A DNA stretch of 64,000 bases from positions 558,001-622,000 of the forward strand of contig CAVZQK010000022.1 in NCBI GenBank assembly GCA_963777355.1. Direction: 5' to 3'. This DNA comes from DATJHM01 sp963777355 (GTDB taxonomy: Bacteria; Chloroflexota; Ktedonobacteria; Ktedonobacterales; Ktedonobacteraceae). Positions within the stretch are counted from its first letter, which is position 1. Each line of letters starts with the position of its first letter. A program made the position numbers and the translations under genes. Under the pieces are notes generated by a model. It was not told the DNA's origin. It searched no databases and saw nothing but the letters and a program-made list of their open reading frames with translations. Below are positions 44,667 through 54,200 of this stretch, in pieces.

Positions 44667-45260
44667 GTGAAGAGTCCTCGTGAAAAGAGGCGAGCCAGGA
44701 CCAGAGAGACCATCCTGGAGGCGGCGATGCAGATTGTGATCCAGAATGGCGTAGAAGCTTTATCGATTCGCGAGATAGCCGGGCGCATCGATTATAGTCC
44801 CTCAGGCCTCTACGAGTACTTCTCCAGCAAAGAAGAGATCATTGAAGAGTTAGTAAACGAAGGCTTTGCACGCCTGACAGCACGTATGGAACATGGTATT
44901 CATGGAGAGACGGCGCTAGCACGCTTACAGGAAGCAGGAAAAGTTTACATGCAGTTTGCCTTACAAGAACCGCAATTGTACTTGATGATGTTCAATCACA
45001 AAGCGTTCTCCCCATTCCCATTATCTGCAATCGAGCAGAACTCGGCCTACGCTAAACTGATACAAATCCTCCAGGATGGCCTCCTGGCGGGAGAGTTTCG
45101 TTCAGCCAGCGGAGCTAGTTCACAGGAGTTAGCGTATACTAGCTGGTCTCTCATGCATGGCCTGTCGATGTTGCGACTGACATTGATGAACCAGATTACC
45201 GACGATATAGACAGTATACACGAAAGAGCATTTCTGGCTTTTGTCGAACAGTTAAAATAG
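44667..45260 (+). CDS. TetR/AcrR family regulator
   Basis: 197 aa, GTG start at 44667 with AAGGGA upstream; the ATG two bases earlier is followed by a stop. HTH: ILEAAMQIVIQNGVEALSIREIAGRIDYSPSGLYEYFSSKEEIIEELV. The C-terminal domain resembles TetR_C_13-like regulators (QFALQEPQLYLMMFNH). Matching operators lie at its promoter and before the next gene, so it likely represses itself and the DUF4188 gene. Confidence 0.9.
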   Translation: MKSPREKRRARTRETILEAAMQIVIQNGVEALSIREIAGRIDYSPSGLYEYFSSKEEIIEELVNEGFARLTARMEHGIHGETALARLQEAGKVYMQFALQEPQLYLMMFNHKAFSPFPLSAIEQNSAYAKLIQILQDGLLAGEFRSASGASSQELAYTSWSLMHGLSMLRLTLMNQITDDIDSIHERAFLAFVEQLK

Positions 45261-45278
45261 CGTAAAAAATTTTAGGCC

Positions 45279-45299
45279 TTACCGTACTAAGTGCGGTAA
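45279..45299 (+). promoter_or_regulatory. TetR operator before the DUF4188 gene
   Basis: A 21-bp near-perfect palindrome with half-sites TTACCGTACT and AGTGCGGTAA (9 of 10 bases complementary) around a central A, 48 bp before the DUF4188 start. Same motif as 44629-44649. Confidence 0.75.
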
Positions 45300-45346
45300 A
45301 CGATTGTTGTTCAACTATAGATACAGATAGGAAAAGGAAGACTTCT

Positions 45347-45850
45347 ATGACAGAGCTTATTAAAGAGCGTATGACTGTTACAAACGAGCAAGAATTAGTA
45401 GTGTTTCTGATTGGAATGCGCGTCAATAAAATATGGAAGATGCAAAAATGGGCACCAGTAGCAATTGCAATGACACGTATGCTGAAAGAGTTACGCGAGC
45501 ATCCTGAGATGGGCTTCCTGGGTATGGAAACAACACTGAACTTTCCCACGACACTCATGATTTAGTACTGGCGTTCATTTGAAGATCTGGCGGTCTATGC
45601 AGGAAACAGAAACGCCGTCCATTTACCAGCCTGGCGAGAATTTAATCGCCAGGTTGGTAGCAATGGCGATGTCGGAATCTGGCACGAGACCTATAGAATT
45701 CCGGCTGGCCACTACGAGGCCGTTTACAATAATATGCCTGCGTTTGGACTTGGCAAGGTTTTCCCTCTTGTGGCAGCAACCGGACAAAGAGAGAGTGCCC
45801 GTGCGCGTATGGTAGCAAAACAGCAAGAAACGCAAAAAACTCTGGAGTAA
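45347..45850 (+). pseudogene. DUF4188 protein interrupted by one in-frame TAG
   Basis: The frame from ATG 45347 gives ELVVFLIGMRVNKIWKMQKWAPVAIAMTRMLKELREHPEMGFLGMETTLNFPTTLMI, then TAG (45563-45565). Without shift it continues as YWRSFEDLAVYAGNRNAVHLPAWREFNRQVGSNGDVGIWHETYRIPAGHYEAVYNNMPAFGLG to TAA at 45848-45850. The joined 167-codon protein is a normal DUF4188 (monooxygenase-like, often seen with TetR regulators). The family has Gln at the stop place, so CAG to TAG is the likely change. Regulated by the adjacent TetR protein, by inference. Confidence 0.8.
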
Positions 45851-45909
45851 ACTTTAGCTGCTGTTAGCAAGAACAATTTCAGCCGAAGTATGGCCTCTTC
45901 CCTTTCCAA

Positions 45910-47097
45910 TTATAAGTCAAATGCCTGCTTCGCCAGCATACCAATCGTTGCATCATCCTGGGGGGGATGATTAAAACCAGCACGCACATCCCGATAATAG
46001 CGCTGTAAGGGAAAGTTCAGAGAAAGACTGGCTCCCCCGACCAGGCGCATAGCCAGATCGACGACAGTTACAGCATGATTAGTGACAACGTACTTGGCTG
46101 CGCCAAATTGCGCAGCCAGGACACTTGCCGGATCAGCACTATATTGTTCGGCCACGCCATAGAGCAGAGCTTTACTCTGGATGAGCGCGAGATCCATCTT
46201 TGCTACTTTCTCCTGAATATGAGGAATAGTAGCAATTGACTGATTGAGCGAGTTGGGGCGACGATTTTTCGCAAACTGTACCGCAAAGTCCCGCGCCGCC
46301 TGGGCGATACCCAGATAGACAGCCACAGTCAGAAACGACCAGGCGCTCTGGCGGGCCTGCGAGATAGTATCAGCAGGAACCTGAGCTTCCACATAGGCCT
46401 CTGATCCCACATGCACATCCTCCAGAATCAGATCATTACTGCCAGATTCGCGCATCCCCAACGAATTCCAGGTCTCTTCAACATGCAAGCCCGGTGTACC
46501 GCGAAGAATGAGGAATGAACCCTTCGTCGCTTCTATTGGTTCCAGGCCGCTCTCATCTTCTATGGCACAACTGACGATAAACAACTGCAAGACGGGACTG
46601 CCTGTAGTAAAAGTTTTCCGGCCAGAGATACGCCAGGAACCATCCGTCTGGCGGCGTGCCGTAGTCTGGGGACGTCCGCCCCTGCTAGGACTCCCGGTTG
46701 CAGGCTCAGTAGCAGCGACATTTAAGAGAGCACCGTCCTGGACAACGGAGCGGCAAACCTGCGTAAAAAACTCGCTGGAGCGGCCCGGCTCCGACTCTCC
46801 AAAACGCGCAACATGCGAAAGATGCATACTGGTCACCAGCGCCGTTGAGGCATCACCCTGCGCAAGCCGCTGCTGAGCGAGCATAACATCGATGAGTGGA
46901 GCGCCCCAGCCACCCAGTTCGCGAGGGACCGTCAGCGTCAAATAGCCTGCACGATGTAAATCTGCAAAATTTTCATAGGGGAAGCTCCCTTCCCAATCAT
47001 GTTTTTTCGCCCGTTCGGCAAAAGTATCGGCCAGTTCTCCGGTCAGGGCAACAATTTTTTTCTGCTGCTCGGTCTCTGGATAGGCGAGAAAAGTCAT
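45910..47097 (-). CDS. Acyl-CoA dehydrogenase-like flavoprotein
   Basis: 395 aa, GGAG 10 nt before ATG 47097. N-terminal helices, middle beta domain (SGRKTFTTGSPVLQLFIVSC) and a C-terminal four-helix domain are all present. The final part reads LNFPLQRYYRDVRAGFNHPPQDDATIGMLA. True dehydrogenases have a catalytic Glu in the E-x-P-x-x-R-x-x-R-D segment; here it is Asn, and the HPPxDD ending is that of the DszC/SfnB-like flavin-dependent group. A monooxygenase or atypical oxidase role is therefore as likely as beta-oxidation. Single gene. Confidence 0.85.
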   Translation of the reverse strand: MTFLAYPETEQQKKIVALTGELADTFAERAKKHDWEGSFPYENFADLHRAGYLTLTVPRELGGWGAPLIDVMLAQQRLAQGDASTALVTSMHLSHVARFGESEPGRSSEFFTQVCRSVVQDGALLNVAATEPATGSPSRGGRPQTTARRQTDGSWRISGRKTFTTGSPVLQLFIVSCAIEDESGLEPIEATKGSFLILRGTPGLHVEETWNSLGMRESGSNDLILEDVHVGSEAYVEAQVPADTISQARQSAWSFLTVAVYLGIAQAARDFAVQFAKNRRPNSLNQSIATIPHIQEKVAKMDLALIQSKALLYGVAEQYSADPASVLAAQFGAAKYVVTNHAVTVVDLAMRLVGGASLSLNFPLQRYYRDVRAGFNHPPQDDATIGMLAKQAFDL

Positions 47098-47371
47098 CCG
47101 TTTGCGGCTCCTAAATAGTGCTGATTATAAATAGTAACATTGCTTTTTCTAGAGTGTCAGGAGCTACAAAAGATATAAGTAGAAATAAGCTCATAGAAAA
47201 GCCTACAACGGTCCATAACCATTTCTTTGCCATTATAACTCTTGAGTAGCTCACTAGCTGGACAACCCCATTGAAGTATACCACGCAGAGAGCATTCAGG
47301 AGAGGGATACCAAAGCAGCCTCATCCTATTGACAACTCGATTGATAACTCAAAAAGAATGATAAAGATAAC

Positions 47372-47400
47372 TTGAAAGAATGATAAAAATGTGCTATGGT
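47372..47400 (+). promoter_or_regulatory. Promoter of leaderless leader peptide
   Basis: TTGAAA (47372-47377), 17-bp spacer, TATGGT (47395-47400). The predicted start of transcription (47406-47408) coincides with an ATG. Confidence 0.65.
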
Positions 47401-47405
47401 TGTAC

Positions 47406-47525
47406 ATGAGCAAATACATGCAATCTTCTGGTAACTCTCACTCAGGCGGTTTCAATGGCGAAGCTGCCCGACTTTTACTGCTCACATCGAGGGGGCCTGC
47501 CTGCTGGCGGGCCCCTCTTTTTTAG
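47406..47525 (+). CDS. Leaderless leucine-rich leader peptide, 39 aa
   Basis: An ATG at or within one base of the predicted transcript start opens a 39-codon frame: MSKYMQSSGNSHSGGF then NGEAARLLLLTSRGPACW and a TAG at 47523-47525. Four consecutive Leu codons (CTT TTA CTG CTC) directly precede a strong terminator overlapping the end of the frame. This is the plan of a leucine transcription attenuator. The next downstream gene is convergent, so no leu/ilv operon follows. Either an orphan remnant, or a free-standing small RNA/peptide. Confidence 0.55.
   Translation: MSKYMQSSGNSHSGGFNGEAARLLLLTSRGPACWRAPLF
47489..47523 (+). terminator. Attenuator-type rho-independent terminator
   Basis: GAGGGG(G)CCTGCC-TGCT-GGCGGGCCCCTC forms a 12-bp stem with one bulged G (47489-47517), followed by six T (47518-47523). 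The upstream GCTGCCCG at about 47463 could pair with GGCGGGC as an alternative. Confidence 0.8.
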
Positions 47526-47546
47526 GATAAAAAGCTTGAGGGTTTT

Positions 47547-48062
47547 TCAACCTCGCTTTTTGTGATGAGGGCGAGGGGTAAAATAGGCCTGGCCCAGGTG
47601 AGCGCCAGCGCGTAGAGCAGAGCTAAGATCAACGCCAGAGAGATCGGCATTTTTAAAATTGGCCCCGGCTAAAAGCGCACCGGTGAAATCCGCGCCGCTG
47701 AAGAGAGCTTCCTGAACATCGGCATCGCGGAGATTGGCGGCAGTTAAGATTGCGAAGCGCAGATCAGCGCCCCAGAGAACGGCGGTATGCAGATCTGTTT
47801 GATTGAGATCAGCGCTTCCCAGATTGGCTTGAGTCAGATTGGCAGCGGTACAATCCGCCTTGCTGAGTAGAGATTCCATCAGATCAGCCTCCTGAAAATT
47901 GGTCTCACGCAACAAAGCATGGCTCAAGTCAATTCTACGTAGAGAGACAGCACGCAGGTCGGCTCCTGAAAGATCAGGCTGAATCTCATGATGCTCCTGA
48001 CGCCACTGATTCCATTCCTCGACGCCCTGCTGCAAGAGGGCCAGATGCTGAGCATTTGCCAT
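47547..48062 (-). CDS. Pentapeptide-repeat protein
   Basis: 171 aa from the ATG at 48062 (AGGAGA upstream); the longer frame runs through tandem repeats and is rejected. Residues about 30-155 are continuous A(D/N)LXX pentapeptides (DLSGADLRAVSLRRIDLSHALLRETNFQEADLMESLLSKADCTAANLTQANLG...), a beta-helix. There is no TM. Last gene of the second glycan cluster by orientation, but separated from ugd by the repeat. Confidence 0.83.
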   Translation of the reverse strand: MANAQHLALLQQGVEEWNQWRQEHHEIQPDLSGADLRAVSLRRIDLSHALLRETNFQEADLMESLLSKADCTAANLTQANLGSADLNQTDLHTAVLWGADLRFAILTAANLRDADVQEALFSGADFTGALLAGANFKNADLSGVDLSSALRAGAHLGQAYFTPRPHHKKRG

Positions 48063-48143
48063 GTATTTTCTCTCCTGAAAATGGATTTTCATGCCGGGTG
48101 GTCTACCCCACATGACCATCTTCCTTGCGATCTTTTCATCTAT

Positions 48144-48295
48144 GACACAAAAGCCTGTCCAAACAAGAGACGTGCTAAGCGAATATTGTGTCAGACACAA
48201 AAAGCCTATCCAAACAAGAGACGTGCTAAGCGAATATTGTGTCAGACACAAAAAGCCTATCCAAACAAGAGACGTGCTAAGCGAATATTGTGTCA
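48144..48295. repeat. Three tandem 51-bp units with dyad ends
   Basis: Units at 48144-48193 (50 bp), 48194-48244 and 48245-48295 are almost identical. Each begins GACACAA(A)AAGCCT and ends ATATTGTGTCA, so junctions create TTGTGTCA/TGACACAA inverted pairs. It lies in the 305-bp gap between ugd and the pentapeptide gene and may act as a tandem operator or hairpin array. Confidence 0.85.
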
Positions 48296-48367
48296 CAGGA
48301 GTATATACATGGCAACCTATGAGTATGTGGAGAGAGCCTAACTTCCTGGTTCGCTCATCTCTGTCTT

Positions 48368-49759
48368 TTACCGCTCGGCAAAGCTTTGCGCAGGCTCGCT
48401 ATGTTCACCCGGAGTCAGCGTTAAAAAGCCTGGAGCAGACGAGCGTCCAATGCCGCGATAGATGAAACCAAAACGTTCCATCTCCCCAGGTTCATAGATA
48501 TTGCGTCCATCGACCAGAACGGGGCGGCGCATAGCCTGGCGAAGTCTGGGCATATCTAACGAAAGAAACTCGTTCCATTCGGTTACCACAACCAGCGCAT
48601 CCACCTGTTCGGCAACCGTGTACGCATTTTCACAGAACGTAACCATCTCCATATTAATCTCCTCGTGCTCAAGGGCAACACGTCCGGTCTTTGAGGCCAC
48701 CGGATCATACACTCTTACGTGAGCACCCTGACTGGTGATCCAGCGAATGATATCGACGGCAGGGGCTTCACGCATATCATCGGTATTTGGTTTAAAAGCC
48801 AGACCCAGGACGCCGATGGTTCCTCCGCGTAAAGAGCCCAGGAGCGAGACCAGTTTGGAGACAACCAGGCGGCGCTGATCGTGGTTGATCTCTGAAACAG
48901 CATGGAGCAGTTGCGGGTGCAGGCCTGCCTCATCGGCCATATGCGTCAGAGCGCGTACATCTTTCGGGAAACAACTGCCACCATAGCCCAGCCCGGCATC
49001 AAGAAATGCGTGGCCAATGCGCCTATCATAGCCCATGCCAGCGGCGACCTCTTTGACATCAGCACCCAGACGTTCACAGATCTGAGCGATCTCATTGATA
49101 AACGAAATCTTGGTTGCCAGGAAGGCATTAGAGGCATATTTAATCATTTCAGCCGTATAGAGATCGGTAATCACAATTGGCGAACGCAAGGGGAGATAGA
49201 GAGTGGCCACCATTCTTGCCGCCTGCTGATCTGACGAACCAAGAACCACACGGTCTGGACGTTGGAAATCGCGGATAGCCGAGCCTTCACGGAGAAACTC
49301 TGGATTGGAGACAACCGAGAAAGCAACATTGCCCCGTAGCAGATTCTCACGAATGATACGTGAAACAACATCGCCGCTGCCAACAGGGACAGTACTTTTA
49401 TTAATGATAACCAGCGGATGGTCCAGTTCATGAGCAATACTCCGCGCCGCAGTTTCGACGTAGCTCATATCAGCACCACCCTGACTATTGCTGCTGGGAG
49501 TATTGACGGCGATAAAAACAAAATCGGCCTGGACAAGAGCATCGGCATAACTAGTCGTAAAATGCAGGCGCTGAGCGTGCATATTTCGCTCTACCATCTC
49601 CTTGAGGCCGGGCTCATAAATCGGCAGAACGCCTTGACGTAAAAGTGAGATTTTCTCTTCGATAATATCGACACAGGTAACCTTATTGCCCATATCGGCA
49701 AGGCAGGTCCCAGTAACCAGGCCTACATAGCCAGTACCAATAACAGTAATCGTTGCCAT
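48368..49759 (-). CDS. ugd: UDP-glucose 6-dehydrogenase
   Basis: 463 aa from the ATG at 49759 (GAGGAG upstream). NAD site ITVIGTGYVGLVTG (4-17), substrate motif FVFIAVNTPS, STVPVGSGD, NPEFLREGSAI, Lys207 in EMIKYASN, and the catalytic Cys263 in GYGGSCFPKD. C-terminal UDP-binding domain VLGLAFKPNTDDMREAP. It oxidises UDP-glucose to UDP-glucuronate, the precursor for acidic sugars. With the epimerase at 59012 it can supply the cluster with uronic or derived sugars. Confidence 0.93.
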   Translation of the reverse strand: MATITVIGTGYVGLVTGTCLADMGNKVTCVDIIEEKISLLRQGVLPIYEPGLKEMVERNMHAQRLHFTTSYADALVQADFVFIAVNTPSSNSQGGADMSYVETAARSIAHELDHPLVIINKSTVPVGSGDVVSRIIRENLLRGNVAFSVVSNPEFLREGSAIRDFQRPDRVVLGSSDQQAARMVATLYLPLRSPIVITDLYTAEMIKYASNAFLATKISFINEIAQICERLGADVKEVAAGMGYDRRIGHAFLDAGLGYGGSCFPKDVRALTHMADEAGLHPQLLHAVSEINHDQRRLVVSKLVSLLGSLRGGTIGVLGLAFKPNTDDMREAPAVDIIRWITSQGAHVRVYDPVASKTGRVALEHEEINMEMVTFCENAYTVAEQVDALVVVTEWNEFLSLDMPRLRQAMRRPVLVDGRNIYEPGEMERFGFIYRGIGRSSAPGFLTLTPGEHSEPAQSFAER

Positions 49760-49874
49760 AGTTGCTCCTCGCTCTCTCGTATTATGCAACATGCAGTTCT
49801 TTGCTTCCTCTTTCACTATACATGTCTGAACATATCTGCAAAAAGCAGAACAGTGTTACAGTACCAGGCTAGCA

Positions 49875-49904
49875 GGAGACGGCCAAGCCGATCTGCCCTA
49901 CGAG
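49875..49904. repeat. Dispersed repeat family 2, single copy
   Basis: GGAGACGGCCAAGCCGATCT then GCCCTACGAG, the same core as at 2157-2197 and 63082-63226, in the gap between ugd and the polytopic protein gene. Confidence 0.7.
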
Positions 49905-49948
49905 AGTGTAGTCAGGCCAACATCCTACTGTTGGCCGCTGATAGAGCA

Positions 49949-51202
49949 CTAGAAAGTTGTGCGGCGCATAAACAGATCGACCACGCCAGAGATGGCGGGA
50001 ATCTGGGCGCAGCAGATGAGCACAAATTTCATCAGGCCAATAAACGATGGTGCATCAAGCAGGGCATAGATCTGGCTACCGAGCCAGCTTCCCAGAACCG
50101 CAGTGATTCCAGCAGGGATAGCCAGCAAGATCATCCAGGGAGAGTCGTGCCAGATGAAAAAGGTAAAGACGCCAAAGACGACGCCAGCGATGGCATATCT
50201 TCTCCGTTCGCTAAAGCTGGTATATTCTAAGACGGCAAAGACAAGTGCAGCAATCAAGATGGGGATAGGGACCCAGAGCGAAGGCTCCTTGATAAGCACA
50301 GGAAGAATATCGGCGATATGCTTTATACCCGCATAATGCAAGAAGTAGAGGGTATACCAGTCACGGCCCATCAGAGTGAGGGACCACAAAAAGGGTGCCA
50401 TCAGAAAGACACGAGCGCGTTTATCCAGGCTGCGCAGCATAGCCAGAGCGGCACCAGCGAACAGGGCAACCAGAGGAATAAACAAGGGACTGGTCTGCCT
50501 TGTCAGACCATAGTGCAGGTAGATGCGATACATATGTTGAGCAGAAGGCTCACCCAGGACAACGGGAATACTCGCCAGAGCATGTACCAGATGAGGAGTA
50601 TACATCAGGTAGAACGGGCCAAGCACGGCTGGACAAAGAAATTCCAGAATCAAGAGAGCCATAACAATCTTTGTGAACCAGTTAATCGGGCGATAAGCGC
50701 GAAAGGCCAGGCGAGCCGAAACAAAGCCCAGAATGATAATCAGCCAGCACCAGCCAAGCATACTATGAGGAACAGACCACTGTGTCTCATCCAGACCAAA
50801 GGCAGTATGCCAGGCATTATCCAGCATAATAGTAATCGTAAGGGCAACCAGGCCAGCGCCCAGAATGACCAGTGTACCGGCGATATCCCAACGGATAATT
50901 GGTACGCGCACAGCAGGACCAAACCAGACGCGCAATTTTGGGGTAAAGGCAATCCCAGCCACCAGCAGTCCCGATATCAACGTCATAATAAAGACAAAAA
51001 AGTGAGGCGGGGACCAGAAGGTATCAAAACGATGGGTCGCGTGCCAGACACGGTCCCAGAGCTTCCCGGCTCCCGTCGAAGCGAAAAAAATGATAAAAGT
51101 CACCCAGAGCAAGCGATAAGCCCAGATCTGACTTTGGGGGCTGGCCTGCGCCGTGCTAAATTCAATAGTTGATGAATACTCTACCGTAGACGATTGTTGC
51201 AT
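49949..51202 (-). CDS. Polytopic membrane protein, unknown function
   Basis: 417 aa, about ten to eleven TM helices. A polar Ser/Thr-rich N-terminus of 25 residues comes first. Conserved-looking His/Asp loops (DRVWHATHRFDTFWSPPHFF and DNAWHTAFGLDETQWSVPHSMLGW) could bind a metal or form an active site. I do not recognise the family. It is 58 bp from the GT39-like gene in the same orientation, so probably co-expressed. Confidence 0.7.
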   Translation of the reverse strand: MQQSSTVEYSSTIEFSTAQASPQSQIWAYRLLWVTFIIFFASTGAGKLWDRVWHATHRFDTFWSPPHFFVFIMTLISGLLVAGIAFTPKLRVWFGPAVRVPIIRWDIAGTLVILGAGLVALTITIMLDNAWHTAFGLDETQWSVPHSMLGWCWLIIILGFVSARLAFRAYRPINWFTKIVMALLILEFLCPAVLGPFYLMYTPHLVHALASIPVVLGEPSAQHMYRIYLHYGLTRQTSPLFIPLVALFAGAALAMLRSLDKRARVFLMAPFLWSLTLMGRDWYTLYFLHYAGIKHIADILPVLIKEPSLWVPIPILIAALVFAVLEYTSFSERRRYAIAGVVFGVFTFFIWHDSPWMILLAIPAGITAVLGSWLGSQIYALLDAPSFIGLMKFVLICCAQIPAISGVVDLFMRRTTF

Positions 51203-51260
51203 ACAGCTACCTACTTTCTGTATAGAGCATAAAAAATTGCATATTACAGTATTTTTCTAT

Positions 51261-54200
51261 TTACTTGCCATCCGCGCTACGAAAGTAGACAGATGATTGA
51301 TAGCCTTCAAAAACCATATGAAAATCAGCCGGGGGGAAGGTAAAGCGCCCATTTCTGGTTACGCCTGCCTGGTAACCGCCATTATCAGAGATGAACCAGA
51401 TGCGCGTATGTTGTGCAAGCACCGCTTGAAAATCGGCTTGATCTAAAAAGGGATGCGCTCCTGACGAAGTTTCCAGAATACGTCCATTCTTCTCGAACAA
51501 GAACAGTGCGCGGTCAATAGAGAAGTAATCATCGACCTGGCCGACGTAATACTGGACAGAGATCGCTGGAGCAAGCGAGATGACAATATCTCCTTTCTGT
51601 AAATGGCTCTGCATATACGTACCCACATCGTTATAATCGGCGAAGTGTTCATGGTAGGAGAGGCCAGTCATACGGCTGACAAACAGGTTGTAATTGCTCA
51701 AAGGGAGAGCTGGCGCGAGCAAGATGCCTATTCCCAGAATCGCGACCATTGCGACAACCACACTACGCATAGGCAGACTCACGCGGCTCGGCACAAGAGT
51801 CTGTCCATCCGCTGCAAGCGCAGGCGGAAGCAGCAGATGCGGGCGAGCAAACGTCCAGATGAGCAAAAGAGATTTGTAAAAGCCATACGCGCCAATCAGG
51901 TAGAAGGCCGACATCAGCGGATAGAAGTAGCGATCAGCTTCCATCGTAAAGACAAACGTCAGAGTCAGAAGTGAGATCACCTGGAACAGAGCAACATACA
52001 GAGCACTTTTCCCTTTGCGCAGAAAAGCCCAGACGCAGCCAAGCAGAGCCAGGACTGAGTTCAGCACAATCCAGGGCGACAGCAACGTGCTCGGCGAGGT
52101 ACTATCTTTCACCGATTTTGTGCCAAAGAGCAGATTGAAGTAATAAGGAACATTATCCGTCGTAATCTGAACCTGCGGGCGCTGGCTCTGGTCGCCGCCC
52201 AGGTGTGCAGGATGAGTGAGAAAAACGACAGCCAGTTGCGTACCAATCACAACAATGGAGATGATAGCCGCATACCACCAGTGCTTGCGGTACAAGACAT
52301 CGGGCAGACCAAAGGGTCCAGAGCGCGTCAGCCAGAGAACGCAGAGCAATAAAGCCGGCATAACCACAAAAGTCTCTTCATGACTGAAGTAGGCAAGCAG
52401 CAAAGCCAGAACAGCCAGGTAAGGAGCGCGTACAAGATGACGATTGCGTATGGCCCAATAGAAAGCAAAGAGCGCGATCATCGTCATCAGATTCGCCTGC
52501 TCGTACATACGAGCCTGGCGTCCCCACTCCAGAGCATAGGGGGAGAAAGCGAGCATAGCAGCAGCTAACCAGGCAATCCGTTTGTTGAAGAGCGAGCAAC
52601 CAATAGCATAGAGCACCGGAATACCAGCAATGTATTCAAACATGCTCAACATACGCGGCATAGGATTGGCGGTACCAAAGAGGAACATCCAGGCCGCCAT
52701 CGCATACGAGAACAGTTCAGCCTTTGGATAAACAAATCCAGAGGTAAAGACGGGATAGCCATGCTGCATAATACCAAGCGCAGCGTTATAGCTGGAGATC
52801 TCATCCTGCCAGTATGGCTCATAGCCCAGACCATAAGCGATCATAGGAATCGCAAGCAGGATCACAGGAATAATCGCCCAGTGAGCAGCAAGCAGGGCAC
52901 GAAGGTGCTGCCAGAAAGAACGCTTCTCTGGTTCAAGCACCTGGCGGGATACTCCCCACGGCTCAACAGGTTCCTGCCAGAGCAGGTCACCTTGTAGCTT
53001 GACGAACGAATCGACCTGATGACGTAGTAACGTCCGGCGCATCTTGCTCACGCGACGAGCGTGGAACCAGAGTCCTGACGCCGAAAGAAGTGTCAGCGCA
53101 ACTAGCAGCAATTCCCAGGCCTGCGTATAGGGAAAGGGATCGGGCAATAACGTTTCGCGAGAGAGCACCAGAAGCAGAGCTTCCAGGGCAAGCGAGGGCA
53201 AGAAGACAAGGCTGGCAGCTTCCAGAGCCTGGCGTTTTGTCGGATAAAAGCGGGCAAGCCCGAATAAACCAAACAGAAGCCAGAAGCCAAGCACAGCGAC
53301 AAGACAGCCACCAAGCAGTTCACTGATTACTGATGGCGGGAGAACCTGCTGATTTAATGGCGTATTGCTATCAGGCAGGTACGAAGTACTATTCGCACCT
53401 GGACGGCCAACGGGTATGGGCGGACTCCAGGCAAAGGCGGCACTATTCACACTCGTCCAATCCGAGACTGGAGTCGAAGAGGCATGCCAGCCATCATCTG
53501 AGGCGAGAAGATTGGTGTAGGTATCCCCACTCCCCGAAAGCAGATCAAGAGAGACAGCACTTTTATAGGTATCCAGGCCAACTTTTGACGTACTGGTACC
53601 GGGAGAGAGGACATGCAGAGCAAGCGTATTCGAGCCTGCGTGCAAGTAAGGAGTGATATCATAGACGCCCATAATCAGGCCTTTACGATAATTCACCACC
53701 GTCTCTACAGGGTCCAGGTAATTCACCACATTCATCTGTGGAACGGCGACCTGATCATTCCAGACCATATACAGATGGTCATTGATAAAAATGTCGGTCT
53801 CGCCAGTGGCGATCACACGTAACAACGTCTGTTTTGAACCGGAAGGAACAGCTACCTGGCGCACAAAGTAGCTTTCGCCATTTCCGCCAGTGCTCAGCCA
53901 ATGTTGAGGGAGGCCTTGTTCATAGACAACAGGAGAGACGGAAAGAGTCGCATCGCTTGAGCCAGCCTGGGCGGCAAGTTGGGCCGGTTGCCAGCTACTT
54001 GCCTGGAAGACAGACTTTGTCCAATCTGTTTGCTGACTAAAACGCGGATAGACAAGCGCTGAGTTTCCCGTCGCCTGCCAGCCACCATCAGTGCCATAGA
54101 AGCGGGTCAGGCTCCCCCATCTGGCGGCAAAAGAGGCACGAAGCTGAGGCGTCTTTTTATCGACATTGGCCACACGGATACCAACAACATTGGCTCCCGA

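Noticed and set aside
7341..45565. TAG read as an amino acid (recoding) at 7341 and 45563
   Set aside because: Many intact genes here end in TAG (for example at 576, 17607, 18709, 20860, 44575), so TAG is an ordinary stop.
48063..48296. N-terminal extension of the pentapeptide protein with repeated SLSTSLVWIGF
   Set aside because: Comes from the 51-bp tandem repeat; a good RBS and start exist at 48062.
50318..51172. 284-codon plus-strand frame
   Set aside because: Antisense to a membrane protein gene; hydrophilic Gln/Arg-rich product typical of the strand opposite TM codons.
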